DNA of 64,000 nucleotides, taken from contig JAYODW010000026.1 of the NCBI GenBank assembly GCA_038116745.1, positions 1 to 64,000 of the forward strand. Reading direction: 5' to 3'. The stretch comes from JAYODW01 sp038116745 (lineage in GTDB: Bacteria; Pseudomonadota; Gammaproteobacteria; Ga0077536). Below the pieces are notes generated by a model. The model saw nothing but the letters and a program-made list of their open reading frames with translations. It ran no database searches and was not told the origin of the DNA. Made by a program: the position numbers and the translations under genes. Shown piece by piece: positions 51,570 to 60,744 of this stretch (positions are counted from its first letter, which is position 1; each line of letters starts with the position of its first letter).

Positions 51570-53411
51570 ATGTCCAGCAGCAAGCTACGCAATATCGCTA
51601 TCGTCGCGCACGTAGACCACGGTAAAACCACGCTGGTCGACGAGCTTTTAAAGCAGTCCGGCACCCTTGACGCGAGACGCAGCCAGGGCGCTGAGCGAGT
51701 GATGGATTCAAACGACCTTGAGCGCGAGCGCGGGATCACAATCCTGGCGAAGAACACTGCTTTGACCTGGCAGGATTACCGCATCAACGTTGTCGACACG
51801 CCGGGGCACGCAGATTTCGGTGGGGAGGTCGAACGGATCCTGTCGATGGTCGATTCCGTGCTCCTGCTGGTCGACGCCGTTGACGGCCCGATGCCGCAGA
51901 CACGGTTTGTGACGCAGAAAGCCTTCGCGCAGGGTCTTAATCCGCTGGTGGTCATCAACAAGTGCGACCGCGATGGTGCACGGCCACACTGGGTTCTGGA
52001 CCAGACCTTCGAGCTGTTTGATCGCCTCGGCGCCAGCGATGAGCAGTTGGACTTTCCGGTCGTCTATGCGTCGGCGATCAAGGGCTACGCTCGACATGAA
52101 CCGGAGGGCGTCGAGCAGGACATGAACATTCTGTTCGAAACCATCGTGCGGCATGTGCCGCCACCGAAGGTAGTGGCGCAGGGCGCGCTGCAGATGCAGA
52201 TCAGCTCTCTCGACTATTCGAGCTATGTCGGAGCGATCGGGATCGGACGCATCACCCGCGGTACGGTGCATGCAAATCAGGGTGTGACTGTGATTAACCG
52301 CGATGGACAGTCGCGGCGTGGGCGCGTGCTCGAGGTGCTGGGTTTCCAGGGACTCAGACGCGAGGCCCGGGAGAGTGCAGAGGCCGGCGACATCGTCGCC
52401 GTAACGGGAATTGATGAGCTCCGGATCTCGGACACGCTCTGCGATCCCGCCCAGCCGGAAGCGCTGCCCGCTTTATCCGTCGATGAGCCGACAGTCAGCA
52501 TGACCTTCGAGGTGTCCGATTCTCCGTTTGCGGGGCGCGAGGGGCGCTTTGTCACGAGTCGCCAGATCCTCGAACGGCTCGAGCGGGAGCTGGTCCACAA
52601 CGTCGCGCTGCGGGTGGAACCGACCGATGATCCGAAGGTCGTCCTGGTCTCGGGGCGCGGAGAGCTGCACCTGTCTATCCTCATCGAGAACATGCGACGT
52701 GAGGGCTATGCTTTTTGTGTCGGGCGGCCGAAGGTAATTATCAAACACATCGATGGCGTTGCCTCTGAGCCGTACGAGCAACTCCTGGTAGACGTTCCCG
52801 AGACCTACCAGGGTGCGGTAATGGAACGGCTCGGTTCGCGGCGCGGAACAGTGCTCAACATGCAGCCCGACGGTAACGGGCGGGTGCGCCTCGATTACAG
52901 TATTCCGGCCCGCGGACTGATCGGTTTCAGGACGGAGTTTCTGACCGCGACTTCGGGCACGGGCCTGATCTTCCACAGCTTTGACAACTATCGGCCCCAG
53001 CACGGCGGGCCCATCGCGCCGCGCAAAAACGGGGTGCTGATCAGCAACGCGGATGGCAAGGCACTGGCCTTCGCGCTGTTCAATCTGCAGGAGCGTGGCC
53101 GCTTGTTCGTGCGTCCAGGGGATGACATCTTCGAGGGGATGATCGTCGGCATTCACGCACGCGAAAACGACCTGGTGGTCAACGCGATGAAAGCCAAACA
53201 GCTGACCAATATCCGCGCCGCCGGCAACGATGAAAATATTTTGCTGACCCCGGCTCTGCGGTTCGATCTTGAACAGGCGATCGAGTTCATTGCGGATGAT
53301 GAGCTGGTTGAGGTCACACCCGAGGCGATCCGCTTGCGCAAGCGCGAGCTGAACGAGACTGATCGCAAACGCTCTCAGCGAGCACTTGAGCGGGCGGCTA
53401 CGGTGGCGTGA
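51570..53411 (+). CDS. typA: Ribosome-associated GTPase TypA/BipA
   Basis: 613-residue translational GTPase involved in 50S assembly and stress or cold adaptation. G motifs are AHVDHGKTT, ERGIT, DTPGHADF and NKCD. Elongation-factor-like domains II, III and V follow, then the BipA-specific C-terminal domain (TQ-loop region DYSIPARGLIGFRTEFLT). It overlaps dtd by 4 nt. Confidence 0.98.
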   Translation: MSSSKLRNIAIVAHVDHGKTTLVDELLKQSGTLDARRSQGAERVMDSNDLERERGITILAKNTALTWQDYRINVVDTPGHADFGGEVERILSMVDSVLLLVDAVDGPMPQTRFVTQKAFAQGLNPLVVINKCDRDGARPHWVLDQTFELFDRLGASDEQLDFPVVYASAIKGYARHEPEGVEQDMNILFETIVRHVPPPKVVAQGALQMQISSLDYSSYVGAIGIGRITRGTVHANQGVTVINRDGQSRRGRVLEVLGFQGLRREARESAEAGDIVAVTGIDELRISDTLCDPAQPEALPALSVDEPTVSMTFEVSDSPFAGREGRFVTSRQILERLERELVHNVALRVEPTDDPKVVLVSGRGELHLSILIENMRREGYAFCVGRPKVIIKHIDGVASEPYEQLLVDVPETYQGAVMERLGSRRGTVLNMQPDGNGRVRLDYSIPARGLIGFRTEFLTATSGTGLIFHSFDNYRPQHGGPIAPRKNGVLISNADGKALAFALFNLQERGRLFVRPGDDIFEGMIVGIHARENDLVVNAMKAKQLTNIRAAGNDENILLTPALRFDLEQAIEFIADDELVEVTPEAIRLRKRELNETDRKRSQRALERAATVA

Positions 53412-53845
53412 TTGCGCTGTTGCAGCGTGTTGATGGGGCCGCCGTCGAAGTTGATGGCGCACCTGTTGCGCGCATAGACCGGGGTCTGCTGGTATTCCTC
53501 GGTGTGCAGCAGGGTGATGCAGAAAGCGAGGCTGTGCGTATTGTTGCCCGGCTCCTCGGCTACCGCGTTTTTCCGGATGCAGCGGGCAGAATGAATCGCT
53601 CCCTCGCCGATCTTAGGGGCGGCCTGCTGCTGGTGCCCCAGTTCACCCTGGCTGCGCATACACGTCGCGGTCAGCGGCCCAGCTTCTCAAGCGCCGCGCC
53701 GCCCGAGATCGGCGAGCGATTGTTCAACGCAGTCGTGCAGGAGGCCCGCAGGCTTCACGAGACGGTGGAAGCCGGCGTTTTTGGCGCCGATATGAAGGTG
53801 TCCCTGGTCAATGACGGACCCGTGACGTTCTGGCTCGAAGTCTGA
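53408..53845 (+). CDS. dtd: D-aminoacyl-tRNA deacylase Dtd
   Basis: 145 residues, usual family length. It hydrolyses D-aminoacyl-tRNAs and Gly-tRNA-Ala. The cross-subunit Gly-Pro motif is NDGPVTFWLEV. The active-site segment reads VPQFTLAAHTRRGQRPSF: Pro77 replaces the usual Ser of SQFTL. The GTG start overlaps the typA stop, implying translational coupling. Confidence 0.95.
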   Translation: MIALLQRVDGAAVEVDGAPVARIDRGLLVFLGVQQGDAESEAVRIVARLLGYRVFPDAAGRMNRSLADLRGGLLLVPQFTLAAHTRRGQRPSFSSAAPPEIGERLFNAVVQEARRLHETVEAGVFGADMKVSLVNDGPVTFWLEV

Positions 53846-53868
53846 CCGCAGCCGCCGGAGGTTTCTGC

Positions 53869-54753
53869 CTAATTCTGAGCGAAGCTGGCGATAGCGGCAG
53901 CGGTGCGCGCAGCCCCATTGCCGAGGGTGATGGAGTAGTGGTTGGTGCCTTCCAGTTCACGCCAGTCGAGATGGTCTATGGCGGTCACTTTGGCCTGAAC
54001 GGCGCTGCGGCGCATGAGCGGCTCGGGCTGATCGAGCAATCCGCGTTCTGCGGTCAGAAGGAGCATAGGCAGCTTGACCTGGTCGATCATGTTGACCATT
54101 TCCGGGCGCATCGGGTCGAGTCCGTCGGTGCGCACCGCCGCCTCGGCGACCCGGCTCCTGAGACGAGGTTCCTCGCCGATCAGGTCGTAATCAAAGTACG
54201 CCTCTACATAGGCGTTCCAGGCCTCCGTCCGGCTGAAAGCCGGATGCTCGCGCCAGAAGGCGCGATAGGCAGCCCGATCGGGAAACTCCAGCTCAAGCCG
54301 CGCCAGCGCGGGGCCGAGGGTTTTTTCCAGAAGCTGTTCCGGTACGAGTCCTGCAGGCAAAGGCAGCGCGATACCGCCATCGACCAGTACGATGCGGGTC
54401 AGTAGATCTGGTCGGGTCGCGCCGAACTGAACTCCGATATAAGCCCCGAGAGAATGCCCGGCGAATGCGACCGGGGCGCCGATGAGCTGGTCGATCAATT
54501 GACTGAGATCGTCAACGTGACGGCCAAGACCGAAAGGGCCCGGCAGACCGTTGCTTGCACCTCGCCCGCGCAGATCCGGCGCGTAGACATTGAATCCGGC
54601 GGGCAGATGGGCGACGACTTCGGCCCAGGCCATGTGGGAGGCACTTATCCCGTGCACCAGCAGCAGATTGGGACCATCCCCGGGCCAGTGCGCCACGCTC
54701 AGCGGGCCGTCCTCCAGCTCAACTTGAACGAGACGTTTTTGTGCTTGCATCAT
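53869..54753 (-). CDS. Alpha/beta hydrolase
   Basis: 294 residues. The nucleophile elbow is AFAGHSLGAYIG, the oxyanion region LLLVHGISASHMAWAEV, and DLRGRGASN precedes a lid. The catalytic His is probably in GTNHYSI near the C-terminus. The fold resembles epoxide hydrolase, haloalkane dehalogenase and ring-cleavage hydrolases; the substrate is not evident. Divergent from the flavodoxin-like and Rieske genes, so possibly one catabolic unit with them. Confidence 0.88.
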   Translation of the reverse strand: MMQAQKRLVQVELEDGPLSVAHWPGDGPNLLLVHGISASHMAWAEVVAHLPAGFNVYAPDLRGRGASNGLPGPFGLGRHVDDLSQLIDQLIGAPVAFAGHSLGAYIGVQFGATRPDLLTRIVLVDGGIALPLPAGLVPEQLLEKTLGPALARLELEFPDRAAYRAFWREHPAFSRTEAWNAYVEAYFDYDLIGEEPRLRSRVAEAAVRTDGLDPMRPEMVNMIDQVKLPMLLLTAERGLLDQPEPLMRRSAVQAKVTAIDHLDWRELEGTNHYSITLGNGAARTAAAIASFAQN

Positions 54754-54876
54754 GTCAATCCATCAGATTCGTGGCGGAGAGCCGCGCGTCGGAACGACAG
54801 GACGCCCTGTCCGCGGCGGCGCCAGTGTACCTCTCACCATGAGCTGTTCGTTTGAACCATCCCGGAATCTGGCTAG

Positions 54877-55341
54877 ATGACGCGGCATTTGATGGTAGTG
54901 CACCACTCCCAGTCCGGCTCCACCTCCCGGCTGGCACAGGCGCTGGTCAGCGGCGCACGCGATCCCGTCGTCAGCGGGGTGGTCTGTTCCCTGTGGGATG
55001 CGCTTAGAGCTGGTGCGGAAGACGTGCGCCGGGCCGATGCCGTGATCCTCGCCACACCGGAAAATTTCGGCTACATGGCGGGGGCCATGAAGCATTTCTT
55101 CGACACCATTTACTACTCCTGTATCGAACACACGCAGGGCTTGCCCTATGCGCTGGTGGTCAAAGCCGGCAATGACGGGCTGGGTGCGGTGCAGGCCATG
55201 CAGCGCATCATCGCCGGCCTGCGCTGGCGGGAAGTGGCTGAGCCCATCATCGTGCGAGGAGAACTTGGCAATGACGCACTCGAGCGCTGTCGTGAGCTGG
55301 GGCTGACATTCTCTGCGGGTCTCGAAAGCGGGGTGTTCTGA
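54877..55341 (+). CDS. Flavodoxin-like / NAD(P)H-dependent FMN oxidoreductase
   Basis: 154 residues with the flavodoxin fold: VVHHSQSGSTSRLAQAL binds the FMN phosphate, and ATPENFGYMAGAMKHFFDTI is the flavin-ring loop. It is shorter than WrbA-type quinone reductases. It could supply electrons to the Rieske oxygenase 66 nt downstream, but that is only suggested by position. Confidence 0.85.
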   Translation: MTRHLMVVHHSQSGSTSRLAQALVSGARDPVVSGVVCSLWDALRAGAEDVRRADAVILATPENFGYMAGAMKHFFDTIYYSCIEHTQGLPYALVVKAGNDGLGAVQAMQRIIAGLRWREVAEPIIVRGELGNDALERCRELGLTFSAGLESGVF

Positions 55342-55407
55342 CCGATGCCGGAATGCTGCTGTGAATAGACTAAACTTGCGCCGGTTATCGAACTCGGGTG
55401 CCGCTTG

Positions 55408-56523
55408 ATGGAGGCAGAGACTGTAGTGATGGCTGCCGAGCGCAGTCAGCGGGACATCCGCCGGACAGGGATAGACCGGGACTTCTGGTTCCCGGTCGCG
55501 CGAACCCGGGACGTCAAACCTGGCCGTCCGCATGCCGTGAGCTTTGCCGGTGAACCTGTGGTCATCGCGCGGACCGCGGGGGGTGAGCTGTTCGCGCTCG
55601 AAGACCGCTGTGCGCATCGCCAGGTGCCGCTGCGTCACGGTGTGGTGACAGAGCGCTCTATCCGCTGCGGTTATCACGGCTGGGAGTATGGCGCGGACGG
55701 GCAGTGCATCAGCGTGCCTTATCTCGACAGCTGCAGCATGAAGCCCAACTGCGTGCGCAGCTACCCGGTGCGGGAAGCCTACGGGCTGGTGTTTATTTTT
55801 CCGGGCGCGCCCTCGCGCGCGTCGACAGTGCCTTTCCCGGAAGTCCCGTCGGCATCCGATCCGGCCTATAAGACCCGCTATCTCGATCGGCGCGTCGGCT
55901 GCCACTACACGTTCATGCATGAAAATCTGATGGATATGAACCATCAGTTTCTGCATCGACGCCTGATGGGCGGGATCAGGACGCTCTACCTCGGGTCGCG
56001 CGAGGGGCCGAACTGGGTGGAGGCCGACTACACCTTCAAGCGCGCCAGTGGCAAGCAGCCACTGGGTGAGAAGGTCATGCTCGGCAAGCGCCCGACCGCC
56101 GCGATCGGCGAACGTGACCTGATGACCATCCGCACCGAATACCCGTACCAGACTCTGCGTTTCTGGACTGCGGGCAGTGAGCACCCTGCGCTCGATTTAT
56201 GGAACGTTTATATCCCGGTTGACCGAGAGCAGCGGGAGAATCACACCTTCGGGCTGATGATGATCCGTCGCCCGGGCATGCGCTTCCTGCTCGATCTGAT
56301 GTGGCCGGCGATCGTGTGGTTCACCAACGGAATCTTTGCTGAGGACCGCTGGATCTGTGAGCTGGAGCAGGCCGCATTCGATGAGGTCGGTGCAGATCGC
56401 AATCACGAGATCTTCCCCGCTATCCGTAGCCTGCGGCGGGTACTGGTCGAGAACGGTATCTCTCTGGAGAATTCGGACCCGCAGGTCCAGGCGGTCCCTC
56501 TGTCACGCCTCGCGGTCGGCTAG
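55408..56523 (+). CDS. Rieske non-heme iron oxygenase, alpha subunit type
   Basis: 371 residues. The Rieske centre is CAHRQVPLRHG followed by CGYHGWEY (CXH-X16-CX2H, about residues 68-90). The mononuclear iron site is ENLMDMNHQFLH with two His near 179 and 183. The family hydroxylates or demethylates aromatic, steroid or betaine-like substrates; no beta subunit, ferredoxin or reductase is adjacent except possibly the flavodoxin-like protein. An alternative TTG start lies one codon upstream. The 3' end overlaps hemF by 21 nt on the opposite strand. Confidence 0.9.
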   Translation: MEAETVVMAAERSQRDIRRTGIDRDFWFPVARTRDVKPGRPHAVSFAGEPVVIARTAGGELFALEDRCAHRQVPLRHGVVTERSIRCGYHGWEYGADGQCISVPYLDSCSMKPNCVRSYPVREAYGLVFIFPGAPSRASTVPFPEVPSASDPAYKTRYLDRRVGCHYTFMHENLMDMNHQFLHRRLMGGIRTLYLGSREGPNWVEADYTFKRASGKQPLGEKVMLGKRPTAAIGERDLMTIRTEYPYQTLRFWTAGSEHPALDLWNVYIPVDREQRENHTFGLMMIRRPGMRFLLDLMWPAIVWFTNGIFAEDRWICELEQAAFDEVGADRNHEIFPAIRSLRRVLVENGISLENSDPQVQAVPLSRLAVG

Positions 56524-57438
56524 CCAGTTCCGGGGACGGATGAAATCGCTGTAAAGCCGGGCTTCTGCAGACCCGGGCTCGGGTGTCCAGCCATAGCGCC
56601 AGCGCACCTCGGGCGGCAGGGACATCAGGATCGATTCCGTACGGCCACCCGTCTGCAGCCCGAACAGCGTGCCCCGGTCGTACACCAGATTGAATTCTAC
56701 GTAGCGACCTCGCCGGTAGAGCTGGAAATCGCGTTCACGCTCGCCGAACGGTGTGGCTCTGCGCTGGAGAACGATCGGTAGGTACGCGTCGAGATAAGCC
56801 TGGCCGACGCGTTTGATGAAATCGAAACATTGTTCGAACGGCCATTCGTTCAGGTCGTCGAAGAACAATCCACCGATCCCGCGCTGTTCCCCTCGATGCT
56901 TGAGGTGGAAGTAGTCATCGCACCATTGTTTGAAGCGGGGGTAAACCGTATCGCCGAAGGGCACGCAAGCGTCGCGCGCGGCCTGATGCCAGGCAACCGC
57001 GTCTTCTTCAAAACCGTAGTAAGGCGTGAGATCAAAGCCTCCGCCGAACCACCAGACGGGTTCCTCGTCCGGCTTTTCTGCAACGAACAGGCGTACGTTC
57101 GCGTGCGAGGTCGGCACGTAGGGGTTCTGTGGGTGTACCACCAGGGAAACACCCATCGCCCGGAAGCCACGCCCTGCCAGGGCGGGCCGGCTGGCGGTCG
57201 CTGCCGCAGGGAGATTCGTGCCGGTAACTTCCGAAAAATTGACCCCGGCCTGCTCGAAGGTGTCTCCCTGCGAGAGAACCCGGCTGCGGCCTCCACCGCC
57301 CTCAGCTCTTTCCCAGCGGTCTTCAACGAAGCGCCCGCGACCGTCGCAGTCCTCCAGTGCGCTGCAGATCCGATCCTGCAGGTGTTGCAGCCAGGTCTGA
57401 ACGGCAACGGTATCAATCGTCTGTGATGTGTCCGACAT
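56503..57438 (-). CDS. hemF: Oxygen-dependent coproporphyrinogen III oxidase HemF
   Basis: Aerobic step of haem synthesis. 311 residues from ATG 57438, which has an AAGG ribosome site; ATG 57450 is in frame. Family blocks are GVSLVVHPQNPYVPTSHANV, WWFGGGFDLTPYYGFEED, GGLFFDDLNEW, and RRGRYVEFNLVYDRGTLFGL. It is divergent from hisB. Confidence 0.97.
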   Translation of the reverse strand: MSDTSQTIDTVAVQTWLQHLQDRICSALEDCDGRGRFVEDRWERAEGGGGRSRVLSQGDTFEQAGVNFSEVTGTNLPAAATASRPALAGRGFRAMGVSLVVHPQNPYVPTSHANVRLFVAEKPDEEPVWWFGGGFDLTPYYGFEEDAVAWHQAARDACVPFGDTVYPRFKQWCDDYFHLKHRGEQRGIGGLFFDDLNEWPFEQCFDFIKRVGQAYLDAYLPIVLQRRATPFGERERDFQLYRRGRYVEFNLVYDRGTLFGLQTGGRTESILMSLPPEVRWRYGWTPEPGSAEARLYSDFIRPRNWLADREA

Positions 57439-57537
57439 CGGCCTTTTCATGTCAGGGGTGGCGCAACTTACCAAACCGGAATCGACCTGTTAATGTACGC
57501 CCGCCCTCGCCGACCTCGATCTTTGAGCCCAGACTTC

Positions 57538-58131
57538 ATGAGCACGCGCAGCGCCCGCATCGAACGGGCCACTAAAGAGACCCAGATCACCGTGGCCGTC
57601 AATCTCGACGGCACGGGCCGTTGTGAACTCAACTCAGGCCTGCCTTTTCTCGACCATATGCTCGACCAGGTGGCGCGGCATGGCGTCATCGATCTGGAGG
57701 TCAAGGCACAGGGTGATCTGGAGATAGACGCGCATCATACGGTCGAAGACATCGGCATCACGCTGGGCAAGGCCCTGAGGCAGGCGGTAGGCGAAAAGCG
57801 GGCGATCCGGCGCTATGGACACGCGTACGTGCCACTCGACGAAGCGCTGTCCAGGGTTGTAATCGACCTTTCCGGGCGTCCCGGCCTTGAGTACGCGGTC
57901 GATTTTCCACGTGCTCGGGTCGGCGAATTCGATGTGGACCTGTTTTTCGAGTTTTTCCAGGGCCTCGTCAATCACGCCCAGTGCACGCTGCACATCGATG
58001 CGCTGCGCGGACGTAACGCTCACCACATCATCGAAACGGTGTTTAAAGCCTTCGGTCGCGCGCTGCGCATGGCGGTAGAGCTCGATCCGCGTATGGGAGA
58101 CGAGCTGCCCTCCACCAAAGGGATGCTCTGA
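57538..58131 (+). CDS. hisB: Imidazoleglycerol-phosphate dehydratase HisB
   Basis: Monofunctional HisB of 197 residues in histidine synthesis, lacking the phosphatase domain found in enterobacterial HisB. The metal-binding HHTVEDIGI and HHIIETVFKAFGRAL motifs are both present. I start at ATG 57538; the frame is open back to 57493. hisH follows 30 nt later. Confidence 0.96.
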   Translation: MSTRSARIERATKETQITVAVNLDGTGRCELNSGLPFLDHMLDQVARHGVIDLEVKAQGDLEIDAHHTVEDIGITLGKALRQAVGEKRAIRRYGHAYVPLDEALSRVVIDLSGRPGLEYAVDFPRARVGEFDVDLFFEFFQGLVNHAQCTLHIDALRGRNAHHIIETVFKAFGRALRMAVELDPRMGDELPSTKGML

Positions 58132-58161
58132 AGCCCCGCGACCCCGCCGGGTTCTCTCTGT

Positions 58162-58815
58162 ATGTCGACCATTGCCGTGATTGATTACGGAGGCAGCAAT
58201 CTGCGCTCTGTGGCCAAAGCGGTGGAAACCGTGGCAGACGCCCGCGACCGTGTCATCGTTACTGAAGATGCTGCCGCGATTGCGCGGGCCGCTCGGGTGG
58301 TATTCCCCGGGCAGGGCGCGATCGGCACCTGTATGCGGCGGCTGCGCGAAGCCGGTCTGGTCGATGTTGTACGTGAGGCGGCAAGGTCGCGCCCGTTTCT
58401 CGGGATCTGCCTCGGGCTGCAGTCCCTCATGACGGACAGCGATGAAGATGGTGGTACCGACTGTCTGGACATTTTTCCGGGAGGCGTGAGGCGCTTTCCG
58501 CTCGAACCACCGCCGGCAGCCGACGGCACTCCGCGCAAGGTGCCGCACATGGGCTGGAATGAGGTGGTCTGGACCGGCCCCCACCCCCTGATCAGCGGGA
58601 TCACGTCAGGTGCCCGGTTCTACTTCGTGCACAGCTACTACGTAGTTCCTGCCGATGACGCGGTAACGATTGGCCAGACCAGCTACATCGGCACGTTCAC
58701 TTCAGCTGTGGCGGCCGATTTCGTCTTTGCGACCCAGTTTCATCCGGAAAAAAGCTCCCAGGCCGGACTCAGCCTGCTGCGTAATTTCGTAGCCTGGGAC
58801 GGCGCCCCGGATTGA
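58162..58815 (+). CDS. hisH: Imidazole glycerol phosphate synthase subunit HisH
   Basis: Glutaminase subunit of 217 residues that provides ammonia to HisF. The nucleophile Cys is in FLGICLGLQSLM, and the catalytic His and Glu are in TQFHPEKSSQ. In most gammaproteobacteria hisA and hisF follow directly; here they do not. Confidence 0.95.
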   Translation: MSTIAVIDYGGSNLRSVAKAVETVADARDRVIVTEDAAAIARAARVVFPGQGAIGTCMRRLREAGLVDVVREAARSRPFLGICLGLQSLMTDSDEDGGTDCLDIFPGGVRRFPLEPPPAADGTPRKVPHMGWNEVVWTGPHPLISGITSGARFYFVHSYYVVPADDAVTIGQTSYIGTFTSAVAADFVFATQFHPEKSSQAGLSLLRNFVAWDGAPD

Positions 58816-59196
58816 GACCCTCACGCGGCGCTTCGCGTGGGTGCTGAAAAAGCGTTTCCCCAGGCTGTCCTGAGCCGCACTGCCTCGGCTAATCCTGCGA
58901 AGCTCAGTCGGCGCAGCGCAATTACGCGCCGATAAAGCCATCTCCGACGACCTTTTCGAGGGTTGCCGGACTTCAGGCTGGCTGGCGAGGTGTACAGGGG
59001 TGACTGTGCTGTGGTCCCGCTGGCACACGGTCGCCCGGATGTGCGCATGCCGACGGTGTTCGACCGCTGATGGCATCGAACATGATGTGCTCATGAGGAA
59101 GATGCGAGGCAGCCGACCCGTTCGATGCACCACTCCTCATCGGGTTGAACGCCAGTATCGGATGACGGGGACAGCGTGTGGTGACCTGGCGTTTGC
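58816..59196. other. 381-nt gap between hisH and the accessory cluster
   Basis: No credible gene. A stem-loop (CACGCG-GCGCTT-CGCGTG, 58822-58839) lies 7 nt past the hisH stop, without a T run. A second inverted repeat, TCGGCGC-N11-GCGCCGA, is at 58908-58932. Minus-strand frames run through the gap but have no family features. It marks the break in the his operon. Confidence 0.6.
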
Positions 59197-60189
59197 TCAG
59201 GCGCCTGCTACCTTGGCCGCCACCTGGGCCGTCCCGCACCAGCGGTTGGTCGGGAATCCCTCCAGCACCGTACCGATACCGCTGCGGCCATCCGCCATGT
59301 GGAACTGATGCATGCTTATCGGCGATGGACAGTTGGCATAGGGCACCCAGTAATGGCTGGTGAGAATGGCGCTGTGTGCGCGATGTTCCGTGCCGTCGAC
59401 ATCCACCAGACGCAGCTCGCCCGCAGTGCCGAAGTGGCCACGACGGGTGAGTATGAGGTCGCCCTCACGCACGCCGCGAACGCGGCCATCGACCAGCGCA
59501 TAGCCGTGCCGGAAGGTGTGCTGCTCACCGCGTGGCGCGGCACGGTCAAGTGACCAGATCGAATGCAGCACCGAGCCGTCTTCAAAGTGCCCGTTGACCC
59601 AGGCGATAGCACTGAAAGCCGACTCGGGACGCGGTCCCCAACTGTGGTCCATGGTCGCAAGGCAGTCGATGTCGATATTCTCGCCGCGCAGTCTGAGAGA
59701 GCCGGCTATGCGCACGCTCATATCGAAATGCGCCGAGTATGCGGCGCCGAAACCGGTCGATTCGCTGTTCGCGGCGGGATCCGCAACGGCCATCGGATCC
59801 ATGTCTGGATCGTGGATATCGTACGGCTCCATGATGCCGGTGATCTCGAGATGCAGTTCCGTGTCGTCAAAGCCCTGGTAGTCGATGCGGTAGTCGCGAA
59901 TCGAACCCGCCGTGAAGCTGAGCCCGTTGGGCAAGGTGAACGCCTCCGCGCGTTCGGGTATCGGCAGGTGGTTCTGCATGTCCACATAGCGGGCCTGCGC
60001 CGGATCGTCGGCCTGGGCATCGACGATCTCGATGCCGCAGATACTGACCCCGAGACCTGTCCGGTGGACGATGTAGACCCAGCCGTGGAGGTTGCGCGCC
60101 GGCACGTAGAAGTTGAAAAAGCCAGTTTCGGCCCAGTCGTAGCCAAGACCGTCGGGTCGGTGGAAGTGGATGTCCTCGTTGCGAATCAC
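59197..60189 (-). CDS. AttH/CrtC-like (DUF7064-type) protein
   Basis: 330 residues from a GTG overlapping the upstream stop by 4 nt. No signal peptide. It is rich in beta strands with many aromatic residues (HFHRPDGLGYDWAETGFFNF, VRIAGSLRLRGENIDI, CLATMDHSWGPR, AILTSHYWVPYANCP), resembling the lipocalin-like AttH/CrtC fold and the uncharacterised DUF7064/7065 proteins of sphingomonad-type catabolic clusters. Function unknown. It is the third gene of the coupled kinase-partner unit. Confidence 0.75.
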   Translation of the reverse strand: MIRNEDIHFHRPDGLGYDWAETGFFNFYVPARNLHGWVYIVHRTGLGVSICGIEIVDAQADDPAQARYVDMQNHLPIPERAEAFTLPNGLSFTAGSIRDYRIDYQGFDDTELHLEITGIMEPYDIHDPDMDPMAVADPAANSESTGFGAAYSAHFDMSVRIAGSLRLRGENIDIDCLATMDHSWGPRPESAFSAIAWVNGHFEDGSVLHSIWSLDRAAPRGEQHTFRHGYALVDGRVRGVREGDLILTRRGHFGTAGELRLVDVDGTEHRAHSAILTSHYWVPYANCPSPISMHQFHMADGRSGIGTVLEGFPTNRWCGTAQVAAKVAGA

Positions 60190-60743
60190 GGGCGTTCTCC
60201 TGGGGTTGTGCGTTTGTTATGGGGTGCGGGTAGCTGCGCCTCGAGCGACGGCAGATCGGCGGCTGCGGCATCAAATCCGGTCGGCTCCAGCCATTTGCGT
60301 TCGCGTACCGTCTGTTCGCGTGCGGCCGCGAAAATCAGACGCCTCAACGTATCGCATTCGGCACCAGCGCCGGCGACGCGCTCGGCCAGGTCGCCGACAT
60401 GGGCACGCAGGACACGGCTGCGCTCGACAAGTTCGGCGGGTTCGGCGCCGGCCCGGGCGAGCGTGTCTGTGCCCTCGGCGTGGGCGACAGCCAGCGCTCT
60501 GCGCGCAACGTCTTCCACGTCGAGCGCCTCAAGCAGTGCAGCGGCGAGGGTGACGTAGCGCGAGAGCTCGTCGCGGTCGTAGCGATAAGTCATCGGCAGC
60601 CGGTCCGCGATGAGCCTGAGCGTCGCCAGGACCAGGGCGCCCTGCTCCTGCGCCGTGGCATCGGCCGGATCGATGGCCGGCAGGATGACGTGCTCCATGG
60701 CCCGGATCAGGGTGTCGATCTGCATTTCTGCGCGCAGGTCCAT
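60186..60743 (-). CDS. Small helical partner protein, unknown (LvaB/DUF6285-like?)
   Basis: 185 residues, almost entirely predicted helix, Ala/Glu/Arg/Leu rich, no membrane segment. The N-terminal part MDLRAEMQIDTLIRAMEHVI followed by LPAID and ALVLATLRLIADRL recalls the small DUF6285/LvaB-type proteins encoded with APH-family kinases. Its ATG lies 1 nt after the kinase stop and its stop overlaps the next start, so production is coupled to both. The family link is by eye and uncertain; the gene itself is well supported by spacing. Confidence 0.7.
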   Translation of the reverse strand: MDLRAEMQIDTLIRAMEHVILPAIDPADATAQEQGALVLATLRLIADRLPMTYRYDRDELSRYVTLAAALLEALDVEDVARRALAVAHAEGTDTLARAGAEPAELVERSRVLRAHVGDLAERVAGAGAECDTLRRLIFAAAREQTVRERKWLEPTGFDAAAADLPSLEAQLPAPHNKRTTPGERP

Positions 60744-60744
60744 C

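Noticed and set aside
58702..59133. Minus-strand open frame across hisH 3' end and the following gap
   Set aside because: Half of it is the shadow of hisH and the rest shows no conserved feature; I considered a transposase remnant but saw no DDE or HTH motif.
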